DNA of 64,000 nt from Trochalopteron elliotii (taxonomy: Eukaryota > Chordata > Aves > Passeriformes > Leiothrichidae). The stretch is taken from NCBI GenBank assembly GCA_024734555.1, contig JANPWX010000449.1, positions 4,887,679 to 4,951,678 on the forward strand. Reading direction: 5' to 3'. Below, piece by piece: positions 21,343 to 33,800 of this stretch. Numbering within the stretch: position 1 is the stretch's first letter; the number at the start of each line of letters is the position of its first letter. The position numbers and the translations under genes were made by a program. The notes beneath the pieces were generated by a model. It ran no database searches. It was not told the origin of the DNA and saw only the letters and a list, made by a program, of their open reading frames with translations.

Positions 21343-24300
21343 GTAAGTAAGACCACAGCTAAAACCGGATTGTCTGGTGTGCTATTTGTGGTGCAAACTA
21401 CTGTTCTAAGATTTATAGAATCTAAGATAAGAGCCCCAGTCTGTCTGGTTTTTTGTTTATATATGTCAAAGCATGCACTTTCAATTACAAATAGTACAGG
21501 AATATGGCACAGTGGGGAGGTAAGAATTATTGAGCTTCCAATTCTGGTGATAAAATATTTTTCTCCATTCCTTCAGCTTCCAAAGTGTAACATTTCTGTA
21601 TGTCTAACCTACATTTTCTTGTTGTTACTATTATATATGTCTTTTTGTTTATTTTATTGGTCTAAAGTTGCCTTTCTTCTATTTTAACTATGGAAGGGCA
21701 TGTGGTTATGTTTTAACTGAATGTCTGCTAATATAAAAGTGTCATTTTAGAATTAGTGTCTGCCTGCTGGCTGTATTTCTGTGCAAAGATAATAAAATCT
21801 CTTCTTGATTCCTCTGTTTCCCCTCTGTGTATCATCAGCTGAAACTGCAAGCCCCTTTTGAGAAAGAAACTGTCTCCCAGTAAAATGGAGGCCTGGACGC
21901 AGCTGGAGCCCTTTTCCATTACTCTTACTTAAATACTGCAGAAATAATTGGATCCTATCAATGGCAAACCTAATAATCCAGCAGCAGCTCCTTCGAGCTC
22001 AGATGATGTTGTTGTGCATGGGGATCATCCTGAGCTGCTGTGCTGATACAAGAATGACTTGGATGATGTCTGCTAATACACTAAAGAGATGAGCAGAGAC
22101 CTTGGGTGGCCCCTGTGAGTGAAGACATCACTGCCACCCTGGCACATTGCATTTCTCTGTCTGAACCAGAGGTGGGTTTCAGATGAAATTTCCAGTTGGT
22201 TTCATGCCTGCCTGCTCCTCCATTTGAATTAGTAAGTCTGTAATGGAATTACAGAATATCTGTGCCAGTAATGTTTATACGGCAGGCAGTATGCCAAAGG
22301 CTTGACAATATCATAACTTAATTAAATATGACTGTATGTATGAACAAAAAGATAATTCAGTTGTGCTTAGGGTATATGTCCTCTGCTTGTCAGGCTTTGC
22401 TGCTTAACCTACAACTTCTTGGACAGGTTATTTTTATCTTCTGCAGGCCAAGGTCTCTTTTGTGATGCTGCTTACATCTCAAGCCAGTTCACAAACACTT
22501 AGTAATCACAGCACATTTCCAGCTCTCTCTTCCTCCTGTTCACATTCTTTTACCCATTTCAGTTTAATTTCCCTCTGTGGGGGACTGAGTCTGAGTCTCT
22601 CTTGCAGGGGAGATTTTCCTTTCCTTGACTGTAAGGGCGTTCTGAGCAATGGACTCCCATTTTGTACAAGTGTAATTGAATACCTGCAGTGTGAGTCTGG
22701 ATATTTTCCCTCCCACTTTTATAATTTCCCTTTCTTCTTTCTCAGTTCCTTTTTTCTCTGGATATGTTTCCCTCTTCTTCAATCTAAAGCCTCTTCTGTT
22801 TTTTTCTCATCAAATAAATCCACATGTTGTTTCCCAGTTTGCTCTTTCTTCACAGCCTGAAGATCTCACACTGCTGTGTGCTGGCTACAGAGGTGGGGAA
22901 GGTGGCATCGAGTTAGACTGGCTCAAGCTGCCTTGTACAGTGTTTTCAGGCAGGAGTAGAGTCTTCCAAGTTCTGGCATGGATGATGAAATGGCTGTTCA
23001 CTCTTTTTGAACAGCAGTCAGACTAGGGCTACATTGATTTAATAAATATTTTTTATTTTATCTTTTTGAGGCAGGACCTGAATTTATAATGAGGCAAGGA
23101 AGGTGTATGGGTTTGTGCCACATGAGTCTCGCTGGTGTTGTTTTCCTCTTTACATGGGACCTGCATCAATTTATCAATGCATTTGCTTCCTCACGTGTAA
23201 AATGGGCTGATACATTTCTGTTATCCAGTGGTTTGATGTATTTAGTGCCTCAGAGCCCTTGGATCCAAGCTTTTAAAGAGATGAAAATGTCCTGAAAAAT
23301 TGTTATTCCAGTTGGGGTTTGGAAAGACATCAATGGATTTTAGAGGCTTTGGTAGCTGTGTTCAAGCAGAAATCAGCATAATCCACTGTGAAGGTTCCTG
23401 AGTGCATCCACACACACTACCAGCAGAATGGAGTTAAGCTATAGACTATGCCTGGATGGATTTAGGTGGCAGCTTACTGCCTTCTTTACCTCTAGCAGTG
23501 CAGGTAGAGGCAAAAAGCCAACTGCACAGCCACTGTGAGCCCTCTGGGATGCACTGAGCCTCTGCTGCTTCTTTGGACCTTCCAGGCTGGTCCAGTCTGG
23601 CACTGAGTCAACTAAAATAAAAATGTTTTGAATTACCAGTTTGATGGATAGGATGAAATCACACACAAGATAGTTAAGCCTCCTCACTGAGGTGGTTGAT
23701 GCTAGCCAAAAGACTGCAAAAAGCAGATAACCTCACCAAAAGACTTCAAAAAAGAGGTACCCCAACAGTGCGGCAAGTCAAAAAAGAGCACTGGTTTCCC
23801 GTGGTTTATGTGAGTAGTCTGTGTGCAACTGGAATTTTTCATGAGATCATTTGCATCAAGGGCATATAAAGTTTCATTTTAAGTCTTAAGGTATTTAGAA
23901 GTTTATAAGGATAAAATTATTTCTCAGAGGTATTAAAATGTAGTAGATGGCTGGAGGCCACACTGCTAATCTGTAGGAATTGGATAAATGTTCGTTTAAT
24001 GTGACAAGTGAATAATTTTATGTTAGCTTACTGCTTTCAGAAGCTTGTTTTGTATTTTAATTGCTTATCAATGATTTATGTTGCACACCACAGGAACAGA
24101 AACAGTGACTAGCTTAATTATGCATAAAAAGTAAAATGCTTATGATTTTATTATTTTCTGCAGTACATAATAAGTTTTCTATTATTTTCCCATGAGAGAA
24201 ATATAAATATTTCAGTATATTTGAATATATTATCCAATAAATATAAACTGAGCCATTGCTTCTCTTTAATCTTTGTCCAACAGAATTATGAGGTCCAAAT

Positions 24301-25419
24301 CACTCATTATGTCAGCTATGATAGAGAATTGTGTTTCTGGACATTTACCTTCTGGCTGACTTGTATTGGACAGTGAACAAAGCTGTAATCAAAGCAGCAT
24401 TTAAACTTGACATATGACTAGTCTGCTGCTTCTCTTTGACTGGGTGTGTAAGTCATAAGATATGAAGGAGATTGTCATTGTGGGAATAGCATGAAGCAAT
24501 CTAGAAAAAACACCTTTGTGGTTTTAAAGTACCAGCTATTTGATAGGTTTTAAACATCCATTTAAAAACATCTCAGGAGCAGCCATGTCCAAAAGGTATG
24601 TATGAGCAGGTGAAGGGAATCTACAACCAAGAAGCCTTTAAATAGCATTCTCAATAGGAGGGATTTTGGGCCCAGATGTACATAAACTGTGAAAGAAGAA
24701 GCAGTATCTTGTCATTCCTGGATGATGGACAATGAGACAATGGATGAGATGGAATTCCATCATTGCAGGTGACAAAGCCCAAGAGGCAGAGACCCCAGAC
24801 CTTTTATGCCCACAACCATTTGAGAAATAAGAGCAGTAGAGGCAAGACAGAACATCCCATGCCCCTCTGGGCACCCACTGAATCTCATAAACTGTTACAG
24901 GTTACAGGATGATGGGTTTGAAATTCTATATTATGTTAATTTAGTATTATGTTAATTTTTTAATTCTTAATATTATGTCTGAGTAGGAAAGGAAGATGTA
25001 AGGAGCTCTGCCTTACTGAACTCTGGTAAGAGCTGGGTGGTGTGTTATGCCCAGATCATTCCCTACAGTGGTAGCTCATGAGAAACAGACCTCAGACTCC
25101 TTGCAAGGTACAGCCCTGTACAGCAGTGGAGGCAAAATGGAATTTTGCCACAATGAGGATGAAAACAAAATAATGAGAATGCACTGCTGGGCTAGAAAAT
25201 ATATCATTGCCATGTAGAGTAGGTGAGAGCAGACCAAGTCTCTTCTCTAATTTTCCTTACTTCAATACCACATATTTTATTCTTGAATTTGAAACAACTT
25301 ACAGAATATGATAAAGGAATAAGAAGAACTGTTCATATAAATCAGCCTTAGCTGAATAGCCAATATAAATTTATTTTTAAATTATTTCTATAATGTAGTT
25401 ACTATTTAAATTCTTGCAG
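21343..25419. other. Intergenic (or candidate intron) unique DNA
   Basis: No recognised repeat or gene. The frame upstream at 21184 stays open past the donor to 21687 but turns into a hydrophobic, AT-driven composition. A pyrimidine-rich, low-complexity frame lies at 22462-22860. The stretch at about 24050-24250 is AT-rich with homeobox/POU-like words (for example TTAATTATGCATAAA at 24114-24128) and could be a conserved non-coding element, but I cannot test that. Confidence 0.5.
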
Positions 25420-25650
25420 GAGAACGCATTTCTGGTGCTATTGCCAGACAGCATGCAGATTTTGATGGATATAAATGAGGATGGATTTACCCTGGATCAG
25501 CAAAGGCAGATATATGGGCAGACCTCTCTGCCACTGAGGTGCGTCAGGCTCAGAGGCTCCCAGTGGGAACACTGGGTTCAAATTTCCAAAGGATCTGAAG
25601 CTGTCCCTAGGAAGAGCAGGGCTGTATCCACTTTCTCTTGGGACTTCTAG
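25420..25650 (+). other. Candidate second exon (76 codons plus stop) in matching phase
   Basis: After a good acceptor (ttaaattcttgcag, ending 25419) a frame in phase 0 runs 76 codons to a stop at 25648-25650. It starts ENAFLVLLPDSMQILMD and goes on through INEDGFTLDQQRQIYGQ. The phase fits the donor at 21343, so a spliced product of about 129 residues is possible. The protein is not recognised and no domain is evident. The acidic first half looks more protein-like than the Arg/Ser/Trp-rich last third. Confidence 0.2.
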
Positions 25651-28600
25651 TTAGGTGTGTGCTGTATTTAACTTTTTGTTTCAAATTTATTTTCAAGTCA
25701 TATCTTCTGTACAATTGGTTGAAAATCCTCCAGCCTGTTTCCACCAGATTATAGTTTGGCCCAATATTCTGGAAATAATGATCCCATTCAAAATCCACAC
25801 CCTGCCTGATGTTTCCAAGTCTGGCTTTGATTTGAGTATAGAAGTACAGGGTGTCTAATGCAAATCTAATGATGCATAGAAAGTAACTATTTAAGCTAAG
25901 TGGAGCATAGCATTTACAACTAGAAGCCATTTAAGTATGCTCAGAATCGTTATTACTTAAGCTGTGTTCATAATGTTTATCTAAATGCAAATGAGAACAT
26001 TGCTGTTCATATCTGTGTTTGTCATTTTGTTTCACTTAGTTTGTCAGGGAAAGAGCTTTGATAAACTTTCTGGAAAGAATACTTAAAACTTTCTAAAATA
26101 AAACTTTGATCGGTGCAAGAAACAGATGTGGAGGTTTTTTATATTAAAGCTCTGCTTAAAAAACTGCTGAATTTTTCAGTAAATATTTTCTGTGTTAGAT
26201 GTTTAGAGCAGGTCCTGTACCTTGGTGTATTGAAAAATAATAAATAAATCAATAGATGTTCATCCAGCCTGCCTCTCTTTTCTGTAAAAGACCTCCTTCA
26301 TCCTATTCATGATTCACATGCTTAGGCTACTGTCCCCTTCTCACTACTGCAATCCATCAAGCCAAAGGCTGTATTTGTCACAATGCTGAAGAATAGAAGT
26401 GCAATGAGATGCTACCTCTAAAGGTACTGCTTGACAACACAAGTCAGACACAAAGCATATGTTGTGTAGGTGTCCTCTAGAGAAGCCTGTGGACTTTAGA
26501 GGGCTGTTTTCAGCTGGCTCGGTTCCCTTTGCTGACCAGCAGGGTAGGTCGAGTGGCAGAGGACTGGGCACGTGCAACAGCCTCAATCACAGCCTCTGAC
26601 TGCTTCGTTTATCTTGTGTAGGCTTCCACATGACAGAAAGGCCCATTTTTAAAGCTCAGCATTTATTTCAGCACGAAACAGTGGTGAGATATCCCTGCCT
26701 CTTATCTCATCACTTACATCTTTTCATGTTCCAAAAAGAATACTGGTGGAGGGTTTAAGTTGAAGCCCCACAGTTACTGGTGGGCTGGAGCTGATGTCTT
26801 GCTCTCCACATGGATGATAAAAATGTTACCTGAATTCCTGAGTGTGGGATGTTCCTTATGGGGAGCAGAGTCTGTGTACTTGCTCAGCCCAGGAGTGGGT
26901 GGTCACTGCAGTGCCCTCAGCCTGCTCTGTGGTTTGTGGGAAACAACCAGCTATGACTGAAGCTAAGGGATTAAATGCTCACCTTTTACAAGGTACTTTT
27001 CTAGCAGTGGATTTGGCTTTACTTAGTGCTGGAGCACATACTCCAGAGAGGAGAGAAGTTTCAACCATGTGTTTGAAATGTCAGTGACGTGCCTTTACAT
27101 TCAGCAGTGCTGAGTACATTGGGTGTCTTCAGGGAAGGACATACATCATTAAATGGAGTCTATTGGTACCCAGCACTGGGGGGTCTAGGTGCTGCACTGG
27201 GCTTTAAATGCTGTAATTTGTGCTGTCCGACATGAGAAAAGTGGCTGTAATTTGCTGCCTGTTTTCCTCATGGATGGTGAAAGAAGGCTAGTTATGTGGC
27301 CAGATTTATTGGTATTTGGCACCCAATGAATTTTATCATACTACTTGATTAATTTTCCAAAGACATGTTCCAAATTGTGTTTCCTCGGGGAACAAGCAAC
27401 AATTTGTGGGATTTCTTCTGAATATTTCCCATTCCCCATCTATCCACCCCAAAATCACACATTCTCTCTTAGCACTCAGTTGTTGGTCACCCTGCGAGCA
27501 GCACCACCTCCCGTGTTACTCTGCCTATCACACAGCTCAGTCTCTAACCATATTAATGCGGAGTGTGCTTTTTGGGCAAAGACTCCTCTCATTTCTTGGA
27601 GGCACTTAGCTGCTTTTCAGTTTTACTCTGAGTGAAAGGTGAATGCTGATGTTCTTGGCTTTGGGAGTCTTCATCCACCCTCCTGGTTAAAAAATTTAAT
27701 ACTGACTTACCTAAAGAAGATACTGCCTTCTGAGCAATTAATGATTAAGAGCTTGCACAAGATGTGGAACATGTAAAAGCCTTAACATCAGCAACAAATT
27801 GGGAAAACAATAATTTCAATATTTATTTTAGATGAAAGTACTTAAGTGATTTGCAGTGCATTAAAATCTATCGTGTCATATTATACATGACCAAAACCCC
27901 CCCTAGGAAACAGCAACAGATGTAAGGTTATTGGTACTTTAAGAAGCATAATTATGCTTTGTGCTTTGCACCATACTGCATTGGTGACAGCTCAGAGAAT
28001 TACTTCAAGAATGCAATTTCATTCATGTCGATGACAATTGCTTTGGAGGGTGTGTACTGACTTCAGTGAGAATGTCAACTTAAATCCAGCCTAACATGGA
28101 GTCAGCACTGGTGCTGGTGTAGGGAGCAGGTGTTTATTTTGCAGTCTATCCCCAGTGCAGACACCTTGCAGGAGGCAGGAATACCTCCTGTATTGCTGGT
28201 CTGAGGGGCCTGCAACTGAGGGGTCTTCCTCAGAGAATATATAGTATTTTTGTCTTTATTTCTGTAACCTAGGAGTATTTCAGAAGTCTATCTAAAAATG
28301 GCAGAAAGCAGAACAGTAACTTGACTTGTCTTAGACTGGCACTCTCCAGGAGAAGAGAAATACACGACTAATAATTACTAACCTTTTCTGGAAAACTCCT
28401 CAACTAAATAGCTAAAGCCATTGTAAGTCACTATTAAGCCCCATGACCAAGTGTTGCTGAGGAAAAAGCATTTCTTAAAAATCTTACATAGCTGTTTTCC
28501 ATTCATTTTTAAACAATCATCTGTGATTACTTCAATTTTCAAGATGCAGTGTACAGAGAGAGCTCTGAAACTCATTGCTTTTCATTGTTCAAACCTTATA

Positions 28601-30435
28601 TAGCTAAACCTGTTGGAATAAAACCGTCTAGGAATGTACAAAGTAGATAAGGGGTGATTTTTTTCTTTCTGATAGAAGTGGAGGAATTTTTAGTAAACCA
28701 CTTCAACTCAGCATTTTTAGGTGAAATTGCAGAGGTTAACATGTGCTGTTAAGATAGAGCTTCTGAAAAAAATGTCCCTTAATAATTACTTGGCAGCTAT
28801 TAGCTACAACCTGAACCATCAAAAATGTAACAGTTACTGTTTGCAGTATGAGTTTTCCAATTCTTAAACATTATTGACAATTTCTCAAAAGTGGTCCAAA
28901 AAAAAAAAAATTGAGTGTCAGCAATAGAAGCCAAAAAAGAAGGATGAAGACAGTCCAGAGATTTACATGTTTTTCAGAAATAATTGCTCTCCTCTTTACA
29001 AATAAAGGTCACTTCAAAAAGTATGAGATATTGCAAAAAGAGAATTTTAAAAAGAAATTAAAATCAGGTGTGAAATCTTTTGGAAAATAGTATACGATGG
29101 AAACCAACTGAATTTTCTGAGTTATTAAGAAAATCTCCAACTGGCTGTGTGGCAAATGAATGGCTGTGCCCCTTGAATCAGCAGGAAAATTCTGCAGCCC
29201 TTCTTGCTAGATCTGAAGTGGGGCAGACTGCTCATTATCTCTGCAGCATTTCAAAACTGTAGAAAAGAACAAAATTACCTATCCAAAATAAATCCCCAAT
29301 ATAAAAAAGTTGTGCACTTGGACGTGAATTTTCCCATCTGGAGAAGAGAGACTGTCAACAGCAAAATAATGCTTAAAAGACAAGCCAGAGGATGCAATCA
29401 TACTGTTGCTTTGAGTTCAGGGGCCACTGAAAGGGAACAAGTGACCCAAGGGCAGCATCCAGGTTACAAAGTTTCTGCAACTTTTCATAAAAAATGCTGT
29501 TTATATTAATTAACAGAAATATTAAAATAAACACCATAAACACATAGAAGAAAAAGACCGCCTCTCTGCAGAAACACTTATGATCCAAGCACTGATTGAA
29601 ACACAGAAATTGGAAAAGAGCAAAAAGATGGAAATGAAGATTTTTTTTCTAATTCATTCATCAGTTTCTGATAGGAACACCAGCACAGCAATTGCAGTCT
29701 CACTATGGCACTTCCGAGGGAAAAAATAAGGAAAGATGAACCCTTTGAGTGTTGATGGCTCTTCATCCAGGGCTAGTGTCCAGGCTCCTTCTTCACAGTA
29801 CTGACCAGATCATCCCTTGGCTGTTGACAGGGCCCCAGTCACTGCCTGGGAAAAGCACTGCAAAGTGAAATAAGAGGTTGAATAAGTTGTGAATCATTGG
29901 GTGGGAAAGCAGGGACAAAGGAATATGTGATTTTCCCCATGGAGCTGCCTACTTAAACAGGATAATGTTCCAGCCACTGACATGCTTCTCTTTGTTCAAA
30001 TGAGCACCACAAGCAGACTATTTTGATGGCAACACTATGCTCAGAGACCCAGACTATAAATTCTTTTTCACTTCATGAAGGTCCCTTTCACTTTCGCTGT
30101 CAATGAAACCTGAGACAAATCTCACTTTATCTTTTCCCCTCTCCAGAGTACCCCAGTGCAGTTACAGAGAGGTGAGAATGGGTTTCTTTGTAGCTTTCAC
30201 TGTCTTTAACAGTGATTTATCTCTCCATTTTGAATTTTTTTGACTGCTCCTTTGCCAACATCATCCTCCTAACAGTATTTGATTTAAGTAGCACCATGGC
30301 ACAGAATGAGATAATATTTGGTATTGAGAACAAAATTTACATTTGTCTGAGGGAAATAAGTGCAATATAATTTTAATTTGCTATCAGGTAATCACCTATA
30401 GGATGATGTAATAGTGAAATACTCTTTTTTTCAGA
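25651..30435. other. Intergenic unique DNA
   Basis: No exon, RNA gene or known repeat is recognised. An A-run sits at about 28898-28910. AATAAA motifs occur near 26098 and 26240 but follow no recognised gene, apart from the candidate exon ending at 25650. The many short frames in this interval on both strands look like noise. Confidence 0.55.
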
Positions 30436-30552
30436 GTTTGAAAAAACACTCCACCACTCTCCCCACAGCCACCGAGCCTGTCTTTTCACTGCAGATGTTT
30501 ATCAGGTTGGTCAAGCAGGATTTCACCTTCATAAATCCGTGCTGGTTTGTGC
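30436..30552 (-). mobile_element. CR1 LINE reverse-transcriptase fragment (antisense, copy 1)
   Basis: Read on the - strand, 30548 down to 30504 translates close to the CR1 RT block Q-H-G-F-x-K-x-K-S-C-L-T-N-L-I. It is followed by a diverged stretch that aligns by eye to the 'trp/leu-val-asp-glu-gly-lys-ala-val-asp' segment. The fragment ends near 30436. It abuts another CR1 fragment that ends with a later part of the same domain, so these are two insertions or a local duplication. Confidence 0.7.
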
Positions 30553-30895
30553 AAGCACAACCAGAGTGCACTCAGTCACCTCCTCCAGCTTCTGAGCTGT
30601 TGTTAAGCAGACAGATCCCAGTGGAGACCCTTGTGTGGTGCTCCCCTTGAACCACTCTGTGCTGCTCTCCTCTTGAAAAATCTGGTTGTTTTATAACCAA
30701 AGGCCATCAAGCTGTTCAGGCAGAGTTTATCCTCAGTAAATCTGTACCAACTGTTCCTGGCCAGCTGCTTCTTGTCCTCAGAAATGCTCTATAAGAGGCC
30801 TCATGCAGGGAGGAAGTTTTCAAGTGAGGCTGAGGGACCTGCAACCCCCCACATTGTTCTTCTGACCTGTTTTGAAGGGGTATGCATCCTTTGCC
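30553..30895 (-). mobile_element. CR1 LINE reverse-transcriptase fragment (antisense, copy 2)
   Basis: On the - strand this begins near 30890 with a 'cttcaaaacaggtcagaag...gggggttgcaggtccctcagcctcac' stretch, the CR1 PxFKKGxKxDxxNYRPVSLT block. It continues with a 'ggtttactgaggataaactctgcctgaacagc' stretch (F-T-x-x-K-x-C-L-N-S-L near 30755-30715). It then jumps across an internal deletion to G-S-x-x-Q-G-S-P-L-G-S-V and E-C-T-L (about 30640-30560). It is heavily eroded, with no intact frame. Confidence 0.7.
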
Positions 30896-33800
30896 TCTTC
30901 TTTGTCTGATTTAGACTCTTGACTGGAGAGACAGGAGACAAAGGATGCATATCTGCAGTGCTGATGTCTGCAGCAGACTGAACTTTGTGCATCTCCTTTA
31001 TCTGGAGGAACACAGGCTCTTCTAGGGCACAATTCTTACCAGCTTAATCAAGGTGTTTGCACATACCGAGATGAACTGCTGGCTGAAAGTGCCACTTGTC
31101 TCCACTAATAGTGGGATTCAGGGAACAAGCTCCATGGGAAACATGTGAGGAATCTCAGGACTTCAGGAGAGGTTTGCTCCAGTGATACCTGACTGCCTGG
31201 ACACTGCCTGCCACTGAGGTGGGGAGGGTTGTAGTCACATAGGGAGTAAACTAAAACCTTTGTATGCTTTTTGATTTTGTTCTCCTTTTTAACAGTAGAA
31301 TATGTAATTTCTAATTAGTGGCAACTGCAGCAAATCCCAAAGACTTTAAGCCTGAATGAAGAATTAGCATTTGTTGTTTTTTGCCCGTATGCTACTGATG
31401 AGTATGGCCCTTTATCAAATACACTGTGCCTAAGACATTCAGGTAGAGTTTGTATTCTGACATTAATGTCTTTAGGAAATAATCTAAACCTTTCTTTTCC
31501 TCCTAAGACACTGAGGAAATAATTGCATATCTTAGAATAACAGTATATAGCATAGATGGTGTGACCTATGTGTGTTATTGTAGATATTTTGTGAATTACC
31601 TTTAATTCAACTGTCTATAAATTGTCTTATGGGTTCTTCTCACAACTAATATTTCCAAGGAAATCCATTTGGTTAAAGCAGGAATAAAACCTTCCAGAAA
31701 CTATAGACAAGCAAACAATTCCCTCTAGCAACAGATTGCAGACAAAAGTTTTAAAAGCAGTTGCAGGTGTGGAGACCATGCATGGAGTTTCCCCTTTTAT
31801 GGAATGTCTCTGGATCGTACTAAGGTCACACTAATGACAATCACCCAGCTGTGTGGTGAGCCTTCCACCCATGTATCCTTTGGGAAAGGCAGTATTTGCC
31901 TGCTGGAGTCCTGAGGAGATCTGTATCTGCAGAATTGGCTTTTCAGTCCACTTTGTTGGATGTGATGTGCTGTTGCATCACCTTATCCTTAATTACTGTT
32001 TTCTGAAGATTAAAATCTGAACAAATAGTGATGATTTGTATTAAAGACTTTTAAGTCCACTGTTTTATTCTAACTTCCATTTACTCTCAAGGCTGCTGTG
32101 AACATTAATCAAGCAATATTTAAAATGTCACTACAAAATATAATTATAGAAATAGCTGATTTTAATGCAAAATTAGCAGAAGGGATAAAACCCTGAATTT
32201 GAAGAAATCTACTTTAGCAAATCTAGTTTAAATATTTCAAAATTTACTTTATGAAATCATAATGAGCTATAGTAATGTTCTGTGCATATCTTCACATTTT
32301 CCTTAAGTTTTCCACAATGCTTAGTTTTCAGTTTTCAGAACAGAAGGGCTTGGGCAGATTTTGCTGTGGATTTCAAGAATGACAGGAAATAAACCTTTCT
32401 TAGCCTTGAAAGCAGTAGTCACTTCTCTGTTGACCCATGTTCTCTCCATGTACAGAGTTGTAACCAGCTCTGACACAAACACAGACATTTGCAGCCTGCA
32501 ACATTTGCTCAGAGAGTTAGAGCAGAGGAAGTTGTTCAAACTCTGTATCTGAAGCTCTTTGAGTGAACTGGACACTGACTGAAAATCGTGCTTTTTAAAG
32601 TGATCTGACCCTGTGACTAGAACATGCAATGTTCAAATGGAGGGAGAATAAAAAATATAATTGCAACAGAGTTGAACTCTGCAAAGATGCGTTTAAAGGT
32701 GCTGGGTCAGTGAAAGGTTTTCTAACTTACAGTTCCATCTGGGATATATAGTGATGCAAACTGTTTGTACCAGCCTCAGGAGCTCAACCTCTCCAGCACC
32801 TGGTACAGGTTTGATGGTGGTGTCTCAGTTCTATGGCCTCATGGCAAAGCATTTTAGTTTTGTCTCACGAAGGAAGAATGATCATCCAGTCCCTCCTCCC
32901 ACCAATATTTTCTCTGAAACTCAAATTTTTCTTTTGAACTGGGGTGGAGACTATTACTGTCTACCGTAGGTGTCAAAAAATCCCCCATGTTTGGTCTGAT
33001 TTGTCATCTTCATTCCACCCTAGAAGAGGTGTTTACCCTCAGGTGTGTCTGCTGTGACACAGCCCATAAAGGATCCCAATGGCTACACTGCAAGATGTTG
33101 CACCTTCTGGTTTCAGCAACAGCAGAATTCACATGCCAGTCATGAGGTACAGGAATTCTCCTTCCATTTCTTTCCCAGTTCCCCTTCTCTTAGGACCCAG
33201 CAGGCAGCCAGGGAATGTAGCACACCTTCTTTTTCTGCCCTTAGCAACCTGATGCTGTTCTTACATGGAGGGTGGACAGATGAGAAAGAAAATGCCAGTC
33301 CCAAATGTTCTCTCCCTCCTTATGAACACAGACAGCTTTCAAACCTCTGTATGTGCCTTTCCTAATGCAAATACATTCACAGGTCCTTTTAAGTGTAATA
33401 GATTAAAAATTTAAAAAGAAGTTTGGAATGGAACTGCCAGCCTGAATTTGCTTTTGTCAGTGTGTTGCATAGCAGGCTGGATGACAGGTTTCTTTTAAGA
33501 CCACATTTTAATTAAAGATTTGTTTTTCAGTTCATCATACAAAGCATGCAGGTTTGATTTCTTTGTAATGTTTCTGCCTGCTTATCAGTTTCTGTAACAG
33601 TGTATTATCACACCCATTCTTGGAAGGAACACTGCAGCACTTGTTTGCATTAGGTTATCAGAAATGTGGTTCAGTCTGTGCTTAAAAAAAGAAAAAGAAT
33701 AAATTACAAGTCTCTCAAGATATGATAACTCACTTCAGCACTTCAGTTTTATATAAGGAGGGCAGGAGAATAAATTAAAATTACACAGATAGTCCTACTA

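Noticed and set aside
21343..21687. Continuation of the 173-codon frame past the donor at 21343
   Set aside because: The residues become hydrophobic and AT-driven with no family pattern. If the frame is real at all, it probably ends at the consensus donor.
22462..22860. 132-codon frame on +
   Set aside because: Very rich in Ser, Phe and Leu because the DNA is a pyrimidine-rich low-complexity stretch. No start context, splice site or family signal.
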